The notes below the pieces were generated by a model. That model was not told the origin of the DNA and did not search any database. It saw only the letters and a program-made list of their open reading frames with translations. Of a stretch of 64,000 bases of DNA, positions 17,212 to 25,360 are shown one piece after another. Within the stretch, counting starts at the first letter, position 1. Each line of letters begins with the position of its first letter. Source of the DNA: Qipengyuania flava (lineage in GTDB: Bacteria > Pseudomonadota > Alphaproteobacteria > Sphingomonadales > Sphingomonadaceae); assembly GCF_019448255.1 (NCBI RefSeq), contig NZ_CP080410.1, positions 2,480,001-2,544,000 on the forward strand, in the 5' to 3' direction. Position numbers and translations under genes: made by a program.

Positions 17212-17460
17212 TCACTTGCTCCGGCTCATCAACCAATCGTCGATCTTATGCTCAATCCACGCGACCGAGCGACCGCCCAGGCGAACCGACTTCGGAAACC
17301 GGCCTTCATCCATCCAGCGGTAGACCGTGGACCTGCCCAGGCCTGTCCGATGCAGGACCTCTCGAAGCCTCAGGAACCGTTCGATCTTGGGCCTCTGGGA
17401 GCACCCATGATCTGCGTCGGCAAGAAACGGCATCGACAGCTGCTCGATCTCATTCGCCAT
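17212..17460 (-). CDS. AlpA-like helix-turn-helix regulator (excisionase type)
   Basis: The 82-residue product starting MANEIEQLSMPF contains an MerR/AlpA winged helix: RFLRLREVLHRTGLGRSTVY then RWMDEGRFPKSVRLGGRSVA and WIEHKIDDWL. AlpA proteins activate integrase or act as excision factors of P4-like islands. It sits convergently next to the integrase, consistent with that role. An upstream in-frame ATG would make it longer, but the extra part overlaps the preceding gene and looks unconserved. Confidence 0.85.
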   Translation of the reverse strand: MANEIEQLSMPFLADADHGCSQRPKIERFLRLREVLHRTGLGRSTVYRWMDEGRFPKSVRLGGRSVAWIEHKIDDWLMSRSK

Positions 17461-17779
17461 GATCGCCTCCCTCTGGACGGGATGCAACGAGGCCGAGGCG
17501 AACGAGCCTACGGTGGTAAGCATCGACCACTCGCTCGCGCAGATCGGTTTCGGGATGGTATGTGAGCAACGCATCCAGCGCGACCGTGATGAAGATGTTC
17601 TGACGCATCGGATCGGTGGCAGGCGTTCTTAAGTCTGCCTCCATATCGCGCATCCATGCATCGTGAATGCAATCGGCAACCACGATGCTGGAGCTGACCC
17701 CGCGCTCGCGCGCTTGGGCCTTTATCCAGTCGTCAACTTGAGCGGTAACGTAAGTCTGTAAGCAATGATCTCTCTTCAT
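17450..17779 (-). CDS. Putative ribbon-helix-helix DNA-binding protein
   Basis: The 109-residue product starting MKRDHCLQTYVTAQVDDWIK has an N-terminal CopG/RHH-like pattern: a beta strand (LQTYVTAQV), then DDWIKAQARERGVSSSIVVAD and CIHDAWM. The C-terminal half is helical, with no domain I recognise. GGAG lies 9 bases before this ATG; an ATG at 17794 is an alternative. Its end overlaps the AlpA-like gene by 11 bp. It probably helps control island excision or its own operon. Confidence 0.6.
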   Translation of the reverse strand: MKRDHCLQTYVTAQVDDWIKAQARERGVSSSIVVADCIHDAWMRDMEADLRTPATDPMRQNIFITVALDALLTYHPETDLRERVVDAYHRRLVRLGLVASRPEGGDHGE

Positions 17780-18531
17780 AATTCCAAGCTCCATATTGAA
17801 AAGGAACCTGGTTCACTCCTGCGAAAGGCGACGACCAATGTAAGTCGCGGCCTGCTTGTAGGAAAATGAAAAGTTTGGCAGCTATTTCAACAGCCTGGTT
17901 GTCTCTGACTTGCAAGTGACTTGCGAATCCAATTCGTAAATCACGTTCAAGTTAGAAGATGCACACCCCGAAATTGACATCCAAAGTCATGATAATTAAC
18001 AAGAATTCTCGGCGGCGTCGCTGCGTCCGGTGTGCCTGTCAAGTTCCAATGTGTGAGGGTGGTGCCAGTGTTCTGGGCTGACTAATCTCGGGAAGCATTT
18101 GCCCTGTGCATCATTGGAGCGTGAGCAACCAGTCCTGCCGCAAAGGTTGTCCCGTCGAGGGCAAAAAACTGCCTCAACCAGACAAGGGCTGCACCCCCGA
18201 AGAGGCGGCGGCAAAGAAGCGCGTGTGAAGCCAGGAACCGGGATCTGTCGGTTCCGCAGGTTCGCGCCGATCCGACCCGCAGCCGCTCGGGAGTGCATGC
18301 GGGGTCCCGAACCAAAAACACCGCACCCTCAGGAGCGCAACCACAGGTTGCGCGGGACAGAGTACGTCCCCAGCCCCGCTCCATTTTATCCCCTCGTTTG
18401 ATAGCAGGAAGGGGCGCTGTCCGGTCGGGACAGCGCCCCTCTCATGAGGATCGATGATGTTGGAAGTCAGTCGACTTCCGGAGCGTCGGTCTTGCCGTTT
18501 TCGTCGCCTGAGTGGACGCGATGCTCTTCCA
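17780..18531. other. Intergenic stretch with no convincing gene
   Basis: The left half is AT-rich, unlike the rest of the window. One weak possibility is a 40-codon plus-strand frame from GTG 18106 to about 18228, which contains CRKGCPVEGKKLPQPDKGC and ends PEEAAAKKRV. It has a GGGAAG site but no known family. Near 18232-18256 GGAACC and GGTTCC form a small hairpin. Together with the strong hairpin at 18410-18440, this could mark a small RNA, but nothing identifies one. Confidence 0.35.
18410..18440. terminator. Strong bidirectional-type hairpin
   Basis: A perfect 13-bp stem, AGGGGCGCTGTCC and GGACAGCGCCCCT, with a 5-base loop. It lies downstream of the desaturase gene on the minus strand and could end its transcript. 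T-rich tails are weak on both sides. Confidence 0.6.
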
Positions 18532-19422
18532 TCATTTTCTTGAGCCCAGCGAGAACGCACCGACGATCGCCGGGTTCTTCGACGCGTGATAGGTCCTCCG
18601 CGCATTCCAGATCTTGAGGTACCGATAGAATGGCACGGTCGGGTAAAGATGGTGGACGAGATGGTAGTTCTGCGAGAGCAACGCAGGCGTCAGTAGCCAC
18701 TCCATGCCCACCCGGTTTGACGTGCACCGATAGCGGTCTTCCTTCGCACTGACCTTATGTGGGTGGTGAGGAAGGAAATCGAACACGAACACGATGAATA
18801 GCTTGGCGAGCCGTGTCGGAAGGAAGAACAGTAGCAGGTACAGTTCCAGCCACCCAAGCAGCGTCATCACTGTGACGACTCCAATCGCAAAGACCAGCGA
18901 CAGGGCAAATTCGACCTTCTCCCTCTTTGGTCTTTTGCGGAAAACTTCCGGTTTCAGATAATTGCTGAAATAGACGAAATCGATGGTCAGCCATCGGAGT
19001 GGCAGAAGCCATGCCACACCGCGTCCACAATAGGTATCCGGATCCTTTTCGTGATCGTTCGTGAACTTGTGGTGCTGCATATGGATGAAGCGAAACAGCA
19101 CGAAGAATGGCCCCGGTTCGAGCAGCAACATCCCGGCCCGCCCCGCCCAATCGTTCACCTTCTGGTTCGAGCTCACAGCGCTGTGGGTCGCTTCGTGAGC
19201 GACGGTGAAGGCAATGTACGAAGCGCCCGCGTTGAATAGGATTGTCCAGAGCAGAGGCAACGCTTCCTCGACATAGGCGAAGGTCGAAATGCCGAAGATA
19301 GCATACGCGCCAAGCAGAAGCATGATGGTGGGCCACGCGACTTTGGGTCGCTTGATGAGCGCTTTGAACAGCGCGGGATCATCCGCCTGCAAGACGCTGG
19401 TGGGGTTCTGAGTCATTTCCAA
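18532..19422 (-). CDS. Membrane fatty acid desaturase/hydroxylase family protein (possible C-terminal frameshift)
   Basis: Non-heme di-iron membrane oxygenase of 296 residues. The three histidine boxes are clear: HEATHS (about residue 95), HMQHHKFTNDHEKD (about 124) and NYHLVHHLYP (about 255). Hydrophobic segments lie around residues 33-70 and 178-205. After the last box the frame stops at AFSLGSRK. At that point a -1 shift on the AGAAAATGA stretch would extend it by 23 residues (MMEEHRVHSGDENGKTDAPEVD, stop at 18467), which look like real coding sequence. The substrate (alkyl chain or sterol/terpenoid) is unknown. It diverges from the GST gene across a shared operator. Confidence 0.85.
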   Translation of the reverse strand: MEMTQNPTSVLQADDPALFKALIKRPKVAWPTIMLLLGAYAIFGISTFAYVEEALPLLWTILFNAGASYIAFTVAHEATHSAVSSNQKVNDWAGRAGMLLLEPGPFFVLFRFIHMQHHKFTNDHEKDPDTYCGRGVAWLLPLRWLTIDFVYFSNYLKPEVFRKRPKREKVEFALSLVFAIGVVTVMTLLGWLELYLLLFFLPTRLAKLFIVFVFDFLPHHPHKVSAKEDRYRCTSNRVGMEWLLTPALLSQNYHLVHHLYPTVPFYRYLKIWNARRTYHASKNPAIVGAFSLGSRK

Positions 19423-19454
19423 GGTCCATCGCGATGTTTAGCCAAAGTCACTCA

Positions 19455-19489
19455 TTGACTGAAGCAATCTATTTGCACTATTAGTGCCA
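19455..19489 (+). promoter_or_regulatory. Promoter with 17-bp island operator (site A)
   Basis: The operator copy is TTGCACTATTAGTGCCA at 19473-19489, a near-perfect palindrome centred on 19481. It belongs to the same family as the sites near 24190, 24244, 36863 and 36889. A -35-like TTGACT (19455-19460) followed 18 bp later by TATTAG places the operator over the -10 region of the GST promoter. The divergent desaturase gene shares the region. Confidence 0.7.
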
Positions 19490-19528
19490 TAACATGCAAG
19501 ATTGGCAATAGCCAGAAGAGACTGAAAC

Positions 19529-20683
19529 TTGACCTACACGCTCTATGGAATGGCCGGATCGCTCTACACGGCGCGAGCCCGCTCCTACATGCGCACCAAT
19601 GCCGTCCCCTTCACAGAGGTGAAAGCAGGCAGCGAGGAGTTCACAGGCGAGATCGTCCCGCAGATCGGTCGCTGGATCATACCCGTGATCAAAACCCCCG
19701 AAGGCTCGATCGTTCAGGACGGCGCAGACATTATCGATCACTTGGATGGGGCCGGGTTCAGCAAGCATCCGATCTATCCTGCGGACCCGGTGCTGCTGCT
19801 GATCGCCCATGCGTTCGAGCTGTTTGGTTCACACGGCCTTCTGCGTCCCGCTATGCACTACCGCTGGAATTTCGATGAAGTGAACCTGCCCTTCTTGCGG
19901 GAGACATTCCGCGACGTCCTCCCCTCGGGTCTGCAAAAAGATGCAGAGGATGCCGCTTTCCTCCATGCCAGCGGGCGCATGAGGCAAGCTGCTGTGGTGT
20001 TCGGGGTTACGCCCGACACGCAGAAATTGGTGGAAGAGAGCTACGCGCAGTTCCTTGTCCTGATGGAACAGCACTTACGCCACCACTCATTCATGCTCGG
20101 AAGCCATGCAACTATCGCCGACTACGGCTTGATCGGAGCGATGTACGCTCACCTTGCCCGCGATCCGGTGCCGCTGAGGCTGATGCAAACAAGCGCTCCC
20201 AACGTGTTTCGCTGGGTCGAGCGGATGAACATGGCGGAGACCTTCGTCGATGAGGCAGTCGCCAAGGCGCAAGGCAAACTCTTCGATGGTGACAGCCTAC
20301 CCGTATCCTTGCTCCAGCTCATGCGTTTCATCGCCGACGACTACCTTCCCGAGATCACGGCGCATGTCGAACGCGCAAACAGCTGGCTTGAGCGTCATCC
20401 CGAAATCGAGACTGGATCGCCGACTAAAAACAAATCGATGAAGAGTGGCATGGGGCTGGCGCCGTTCCAGTGGCGCGGGGAGGAGATCGAAACGGTTGTC
20501 ATCCCGTACCGGTTCTACCTGCTGCAAAGGCTGAAGGATGCGTTTGATCGCCAATCGGAAAATGACCGGTCTACGATCCGCGCGCGTTTTGAAAGTACCG
20601 CGCTTGAAAGCCTTCTGGACCTGCGGATCAACCGCAGAATGGAGCGGCGTGACAATCAGGAAGTCTGGGGCGAACTCCAGTAA
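19529..20683 (+). CDS. Long glutathione S-transferase family protein
   Basis: The 384-residue product has an N-terminal thioredoxin-like GST domain, LYGMAGSLYTARARSYMRTN then RWIIPVIKTPEGSIVQDGADIIDHLD. The PVI...GSIVQDGADI segment is the glutathione-contacting Ser-Asp type motif (here QDGADI). A helical C-terminal domain with HSFMLGSHATIADYGLIGAM follows, and an extra C-terminal extension of about 120 residues beyond normal GST length. The start is TTG at 19529, preceded by AGAAGAG. It is a paralog of the GST at 25361. Confidence 0.83.
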   Translation: MTYTLYGMAGSLYTARARSYMRTNAVPFTEVKAGSEEFTGEIVPQIGRWIIPVIKTPEGSIVQDGADIIDHLDGAGFSKHPIYPADPVLLLIAHAFELFGSHGLLRPAMHYRWNFDEVNLPFLRETFRDVLPSGLQKDAEDAAFLHASGRMRQAAVVFGVTPDTQKLVEESYAQFLVLMEQHLRHHSFMLGSHATIADYGLIGAMYAHLARDPVPLRLMQTSAPNVFRWVERMNMAETFVDEAVAKAQGKLFDGDSLPVSLLQLMRFIADDYLPEITAHVERANSWLERHPEIETGSPTKNKSMKSGMGLAPFQWRGEEIETVVIPYRFYLLQRLKDAFDRQSENDRSTIRARFESTALESLLDLRINRRMERRDNQEVWGELQ

Positions 20684-20803
20684 TAACGGACTGCCATCTG
20701 CTCTATTCGGTCGACCAAGATGTCGCGACAATCACATTTAGTCGACCGGACAAGCTTAAAAATTGATGCCAGCGAAGCTCAGCGACTTCTTCAAGCCCGT
20801 GGC

Positions 20804-21106
20804 TTATTCTCGTCTTGCCGCGGCAAGCTCCTGCGCATTGATCTCACCATCCTTGTTCGCATCCAGTCGCTCGAAGGCCTTCTCATAGGCCCCGAACCGG
20901 CGCACCATAGCAGCGCGCCCGATGTCATCATCGGCATTGGCATTTATGAAGTTTCGAAATTCTGCTCGTGTCAGTTTGCGATTGCTATCAGCATCCGCCT
21001 GCTGGAAATTCTCCCGCGCCTTGGCCCGATCGTCCGCTTTCTCATTTGCTATTGTTGGCGCGGCAACGAGCAGGGCGGAAGCAGCAACAATTCTAGAGAT
21101 TTTCAT
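20804..21106 (-). CDS. Exported EF-hand protein
   Basis: Small 100-residue protein with a signal peptide (MKISRIVAASALLVAAPTIA) and two EF-hand loops, DADSNRKLTRAEF (about residues 38-50) and DANKDGEINAQEL (about 82-94). It should bind calcium in the periplasm. The second loop is canonical; the first has Lys in place of the usual Gly. It follows the DUF2855 gene on the same strand by 27 bp and probably ends that operon. Confidence 0.85.
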   Translation of the reverse strand: MKISRIVAASALLVAAPTIANEKADDRAKARENFQQADADSNRKLTRAEFRNFINANADDDIGRAAMVRRFGAYEKAFERLDANKDGEINAQELAAARRE

Positions 21107-21133
21107 CAGGAACTCTCCTGCGTAGCTGGAATA

Positions 21134-22219
21134 TCAAAGCGAAATCATGATCCCACGGCTGGGCGAAACCTTATTGTCGAGCATATCGCACCAGATTCTA
21201 GCGACATCGCCTGAACCTGAGATGGCTTCAACCGCGATCTGGTCCGAGATCGACCTGGCAATCGCTGCGCCTGCCTCAGATCCGCGACGCCAGATCTCAC
21301 CGTGACCCCATTCGGCATCGCGCTTGGCAATGTGGCCGGGGGCGAAGAAGAATTTGGGCTTGGCACCGGGCAGATCCTTGTCCCGTTTGCGCTCGGCCTC
21401 CCAGTGGGTGGCGCCTACAACGCAACTCTCGACCATGTTCTCGCGGAGCAAATGGTGGAGCTTGCCGGTGAGCGGCCCATCGCCCGACATATCAATCCAC
21501 GCGGCCGGAAGGCTCGCATCGATCGCGTCTTCGGAGCCATAAGTCACAATCTGGTCGCAACAGTTCAGGCTCTCGACGAAGGGCACATTGCCGGATGATG
21601 TCAGGCCGACGACCTTGTGAGTCACATTCGGATCATTTTTGAGAAGATGCGCCAGGCCGAAACCGGTTTTCGAGGAGATCGAACCGATGATGATCTGCTG
21701 TGCCCCAAAGAATTGGTTATCGATCAGATAGTCGTAGAGAACGAAGGAGGTGACGAAGAGAGGAAACAGCAGGCAACGTTCGTCTTCAAGTTTTTGAAGA
21801 GCCTCCGGCTCGCCTTTCGTCCGCCGATACTGATTGTAGAGCGCAGGCAGCTCTGCCCGGTGCTCGCTCACATCCATAAAGAAATCGTCCGCCACATGAC
21901 CGGGTTTCAGGATGACCTCACTTGCCATCGGAAAGAAGCCATAGAGCCGCTCACCTTCGGCAATAGCGTTGCTACGCGATTCCACCACGTCTGCCATGGC
22001 CCACCCGGGGACCTTGCCCCACTCGCCCTCGGCCGGAAAATACTTCCAGTATCCGATTGCTTCCCCCGAGACAGCGTAGCTGACGTTGTTCGCGGTCAGT
22101 CCCATCTTCTCGATGGCGACACGGATCTGGCCAACTTCGAGGGGTTGTTGCTCGCTTTCGACAATCTTCGTGCGCCGAAGGTCGTCGCGGGCGACCCAAA
22201 GCTCGGTCTTCATGGCCAT
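21134..22219 (-). CDS. DUF2855 family protein
   Basis: A 361-residue protein of the DUF2855 family, distantly related to medium-chain dehydrogenases. Visible features are ANNVSYAVSGEAIGYWKYFP, PGWAMADVVESR, and a Rossmann-like core, AQQIIIGSISSKTGFGLAHLL with HKVVGLTSSGNVPFV. The biochemical role is not known. GGAGG precedes the ATG by 5 bases. It is the third gene of the minus-strand operon that begins with the MDR oxidoreductase and is controlled by operator B1. Confidence 0.8.
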   Translation of the reverse strand: MAMKTELWVARDDLRRTKIVESEQQPLEVGQIRVAIEKMGLTANNVSYAVSGEAIGYWKYFPAEGEWGKVPGWAMADVVESRSNAIAEGERLYGFFPMASEVILKPGHVADDFFMDVSEHRAELPALYNQYRRTKGEPEALQKLEDERCLLFPLFVTSFVLYDYLIDNQFFGAQQIIIGSISSKTGFGLAHLLKNDPNVTHKVVGLTSSGNVPFVESLNCCDQIVTYGSEDAIDASLPAAWIDMSGDGPLTGKLHHLLRENMVESCVVGATHWEAERKRDKDLPGAKPKFFFAPGHIAKRDAEWGHGEIWRRGSEAGAAIARSISDQIAVEAISGSGDVARIWCDMLDNKVSPSRGIMISL

Positions 22220-22220
22220 C

Positions 22221-23165
22221 TCAGCCTCCTTTGATGTTTTCGAGAAAGGCGATTACCTCGCGCGCGTAGGCTTCGGGCACGTCCTCGAGGAGGAAATGCG
22301 AGCCGCCTTTCAGGATGATCGGTTCGTAGTCGCGCGTGCCCGGGATTGCCGGGCGGACGCTGTGAAACCCTTTGGGAGAAACCTGATCCTTGTCCGAATA
22401 GATCGCCTGGAATGGCTTTTCGAATCTCTTGAGTTTCTGTAGCGCATGCCAGTTCTCAACCAGCATCGGGTTATCATTGCGCGTCGGCAGCATCTGCGTG
22501 AATTGCCTGTTGCCGACGAGGTAGCGCCTATCAGGATATGGCGCTGCGAAGCCCGCCACGTCCTCAGCCGGCATGTCCTTGAGGGTAATGCGGCTCAAAG
22601 TCTTCCAATGTTGCCAGTTCTTCCGGAGCCGGATGTAGAGTTGAAAGCGGCGCAACATCGCCGCGCCCTTACGAGCCATCTTTGCGATCGGCTCTTCAGG
22701 ATTCCGCACAGGAAAACCCGTATTCGACATAATCACGCTTCGGGCGCGATCCTGATGATCGGCAATCGCACGAAGGCCGATTATCCCTCCCCAATCGTGC
22801 AGGATGAAATGAGCGTCGGTGAGTTGCAGCTTTTCAAACAGCGCCTCCCTCACCCAGGCTACGTGGCGGGCAATCGTGTAGTCGCTCATCTGTGTGGGCT
22901 TGTCCGAACGGCCCATCCCAATGAGATCGATCGCGATGGCGCGGTATCCGTTGGCGGCCAATATCGGGATCAGCTTTCGCCACATAAAGGACCAGGTCGG
23001 ATTGCCGTGGATCATGACCACTGGCGGCCCATCCATTGGGCCTTCGTCGACAAAGGCGAGGCGTAAGCTGCCACCCTCATGATCCGAGACGTCGACATAG
23101 TTCGCCGCAAAGGGAAAATCGGCAAGATTCTCGAAACACGCGTCAGGGGTGCGCAACCGGTTCAT
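22221..23165 (-). CDS. Alpha/beta hydrolase, haloalkane dehalogenase-like
   Basis: The 314-residue protein matches the haloalkane dehalogenase branch of the alpha/beta fold. The oxyanion segment is MIHGNPTWSFMWRKLIP. The nucleophile elbow is FILHDWGGIIGLRA, with Asp in place of Ser as in dehalogenases and epoxide hydrolases, followed by the Trp that helps bind halide. HGN also contributes an Asn halide ligand. The catalytic His lies in KGGSHFLLED. True dehalogenase activity is plausible but unproven. It overlaps the upstream MDR gene by 4 bp. Confidence 0.83.
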   Translation of the reverse strand: MNRLRTPDACFENLADFPFAANYVDVSDHEGGSLRLAFVDEGPMDGPPVVMIHGNPTWSFMWRKLIPILAANGYRAIAIDLIGMGRSDKPTQMSDYTIARHVAWVREALFEKLQLTDAHFILHDWGGIIGLRAIADHQDRARSVIMSNTGFPVRNPEEPIAKMARKGAAMLRRFQLYIRLRKNWQHWKTLSRITLKDMPAEDVAGFAAPYPDRRYLVGNRQFTQMLPTRNDNPMLVENWHALQKLKRFEKPFQAIYSDKDQVSPKGFHSVRPAIPGTRDYEPIILKGGSHFLLEDVPEAYAREVIAFLENIKGG

Positions 23166-24166
23166 CGCGTGTCGCCTACCTTCAGCAACAATTTGCCGTG
23201 GTTCTCACCGCGGAAGATCATCTCGTATGCATCGGGAAAGTTCTCGATGCCCTCGACCACGTGTTCGCGCATCTTCAGACGCCCATCCTTCCAGGCAGGC
23301 ACCAACCATTCGAGTGCTTCAGGCACGCGGTGCATGTAATCGCGCATGGTGTAGCCGCGGATCGTCAGGCTGTGCGTCACGACAGACATGAAATTGGCCG
23401 GACCACGTGCCCCGGCAAAATCGCCATATTGCGAGATGCCACCACAAACGACGATACGCCCGCGATATTTCATAAGGCCGAGTACGGCTTCAAGCGTCTC
23501 GCCCCCGACATTGTCGAAATAGAGGTCGATCTCGTCCGGACATGCCTGCGCCAGAGCTTCGCCGACATTACCGGCCTTGTAATCGATCGCCTTATCAAGC
23601 CCGAGTTCGTCGAGCAGGTATGCGCATTTCTTCGGCCCGCCAGCGATGCCGACGACCCGCGCCCCGGCTCCCTTGGCGACCTGCGCTGCAATCGAACCTA
23701 CCGCGCCCGATGCAGCAGAGACGACGACGGTTTCGCCCTCTTTAGGCCGCCCCAAGTCACTCATGCCGAAGTAGCCAGTGTATCCTGTCATCCCCAGTCC
23801 GCTTAGGAACTTGTTGGATGGCGCGAGCGAAGTGTCGATCTTGCGCAGGTTCTTCGCCCGATAGACGCCGTGCGTCTGCACCCCAGTAAAGCCCGTCACC
23901 CATTCTCCGACATCGAACTGGTCCGACTTGCTTTCGGTTACTTCACCCACCCCGAATGCGCGCATCACGCCGCCGGGTTTCACTGGTGGCAAGTAGCTGC
24001 GTTTGTCGGTAATCCACCCGCTCATTCCTGGGTCGATCGATATCGTGTGGATCGCGACGCCGACTTCGCCATCACACAAGTCACGCATCTCGTCATGCGT
24101 CAATTTCCATACGTCGCGTGCCGGGCTTGCGCCCGGATATCGCGTCATCCGGATTTGAGCTGGCAA
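23162..24166 (-). CDS. MDR-family NADP-dependent oxidoreductase (2-alkenal/curcumin reductase type)
   Basis: A 334-residue medium-chain reductase of the PTGR/CurA group that reduces alpha,beta-unsaturated carbonyls with NADPH. It has DPGMSGWI, GMTGYTGYFGM, the Rossmann motif VVVSAASGAVGSIAAQVAK with GIAGGPKKC, and DLYFDNVGGETLEAVL. No zinc-ligand cysteines are seen. The start is TTG at 24166, preceded by a strong GGAGGTGG; the next ATG is 18 bp further in and too far from that site. It is the first gene of the operon with the hydrolase and DUF2855. Confidence 0.87.
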   Translation of the reverse strand: MPAQIRMTRYPGASPARDVWKLTHDEMRDLCDGEVGVAIHTISIDPGMSGWITDKRSYLPPVKPGGVMRAFGVGEVTESKSDQFDVGEWVTGFTGVQTHGVYRAKNLRKIDTSLAPSNKFLSGLGMTGYTGYFGMSDLGRPKEGETVVVSAASGAVGSIAAQVAKGAGARVVGIAGGPKKCAYLLDELGLDKAIDYKAGNVGEALAQACPDEIDLYFDNVGGETLEAVLGLMKYRGRIVVCGGISQYGDFAGARGPANFMSVVTHSLTIRGYTMRDYMHRVPEALEWLVPAWKDGRLKMREHVVEGIENFPDAYEMIFRGENHGKLLLKVGDTR

Positions 24167-24183
24167 CTTCCACCTCCATTTAT

Positions 24184-24252
24184 TGGCACTTTATATGTCA
24201 TTTTGCATTCTGCCGCGGGTTTTGCAATTGCTTTTTGACATTTATAGTGCCA
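24184..24252. promoter_or_regulatory. Divergent promoter region with two inverted island operators (B1, B2)
   Basis: B1 is TGGCACTTTATATGTCA (24184-24200), next to the MDR operon start on the minus strand. B2 is TGACATTTATAGTGCCA (24236-24252), its inverted copy, next to the MBL operon start on the plus strand. Their centres are 52 bp apart, about five helical turns, so two dimers could sit on the same DNA face or form a loop. TATAAA and TATAGT inside the operators could be the -10 elements. Confidence 0.78.
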
Positions 24253-24266
24253 CTTCTTTCCGACGG

Positions 24267-25349
24267 ATGACGGAGGATGCATTGAAGAAGGTAGGGATCG
24301 GCCTGGTGGCCGTGGTAGGCTTGGCGCTTGTCGCGGTATTCGCATTACAAAAGCCCATCGGGTTTTGGCTATTCCAGCGCGGAATCGAACAGAACCTCGG
24401 CGGCAACACTCTCGCCGGGATCGAGGATGGACTGCATGTCGGGCTGTGTGGAACGGGTTCGCCGATGCCGAACATCGACCGTGCTGGGCCATGCAACATC
24501 GTTATCGCCGGGGACCAGGCCTTCGTTGTCGACATTGGCGAGGGTGGCGGGCGGAACCTGGCCTTGATGGGTTTCAACGCTGGCGATCTGGATGGGGTTT
24601 TTCTGACGCACTTCCATTCCGACCACATCGACGGACTTGGGCCGCTCCAGCTGTTTCACTGGACCCGGGGTTCTAACACTGCCCCGCTCCCGGTCTATGG
24701 CCCAAGCGGCGTAGAAGCCGTGATCGACGGGTTCAACGCGGCTTACGCGACCGATGATGCCTATCGCACTGCGCATCATGGCGAAGATGTAGCCCCATCA
24801 AGCGGTGGCGGATCCGAAGCGCGCCCCTTTGAAATGACCGGCGATAGCGTCATTGTGCTTGAACGAGGCGACCTGAGGGTCGCCGCCTTCAAAGTCCCGC
24901 ATGATCCAGTGGATCCGGCTGTAGGCTATCGTTTCGACTACAAAGGACGCTCGCTCTGCATCAGCGGCGACACTGAGAAATCCGCAAATCTCGAACGTGT
25001 CTGCGAAGGTGCCGACCTGATCGTGCACGAGGCTTTGCAAATGGAAATGGTGAGCGAGTTGCAGGCGATGCTAACTGCACAGGGAGTCGAAAGCGGCGCG
25101 AAGATCATGTTCGATATCAGAGACTATCACGCGTCGCCGCAGGACGCCGCGGAAAGCGCGCAAGCAGCAGGGGCGCAAATGCTGGTACTTAGCCATCTCA
25201 TTCCACCCCTTCCCAGCGCCTACCTGTATCCTGCGTTTCTCGGTGACGCACCCGACCGCTTCGACGGCACGCTGGTCGTGGGCGAAGATGGCATGTTGTT
25301 CTCGCTGCCAGCCTCTAGCGATGCCATCAAGCGGCGCGAACTCATGTGA
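24267..25349 (+). CDS. Membrane-anchored or exported MBL-fold hydrolase
   Basis: The 360-residue product starts with a hydrophobic helix (VGIGLVAVVGLALVAVFAL), so it acts in the periplasm or on the membrane. The metallo-beta-lactamase fold shows GSPMPNIDRAGPCN, the zinc site LTHFHSDHIDGL, SGDTEKSANL, and a late His in VLSHLIPP. It resembles the AtsA/ElaC-like group of MBL proteins. The substrate is unknown; a lactone, ester or sulfate ester is possible. ATG 24267 is used. TTG 24282 has a better-placed GGAGG and is an alternative start. Confidence 0.82.
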   Translation: MTEDALKKVGIGLVAVVGLALVAVFALQKPIGFWLFQRGIEQNLGGNTLAGIEDGLHVGLCGTGSPMPNIDRAGPCNIVIAGDQAFVVDIGEGGGRNLALMGFNAGDLDGVFLTHFHSDHIDGLGPLQLFHWTRGSNTAPLPVYGPSGVEAVIDGFNAAYATDDAYRTAHHGEDVAPSSGGGSEARPFEMTGDSVIVLERGDLRVAAFKVPHDPVDPAVGYRFDYKGRSLCISGDTEKSANLERVCEGADLIVHEALQMEMVSELQAMLTAQGVESGAKIMFDIRDYHASPQDAAESAQAAGAQMLVLSHLIPPLPSAYLYPAFLGDAPDRFDGTLVVGEDGMLFSLPASSDAIKRRELM

Positions 25350-25360
25350 GGAGACCGGCA

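Noticed and set aside
18230-18445. Possible tmRNA or tRNA remnant (GTCCCCAGCCCCGCTCCA near a strong hairpin)
   Set aside because: No T-loop GTTCGA sequence, no tag-peptide frame and no matching acceptor strand. Kept only as an unexplained hairpin.
20705-20750. Repeated GTCGACC near 20709 and 20741
   Set aside because: Only 7 bases, common in GC-rich DNA, and not placed at a promoter that needs it.
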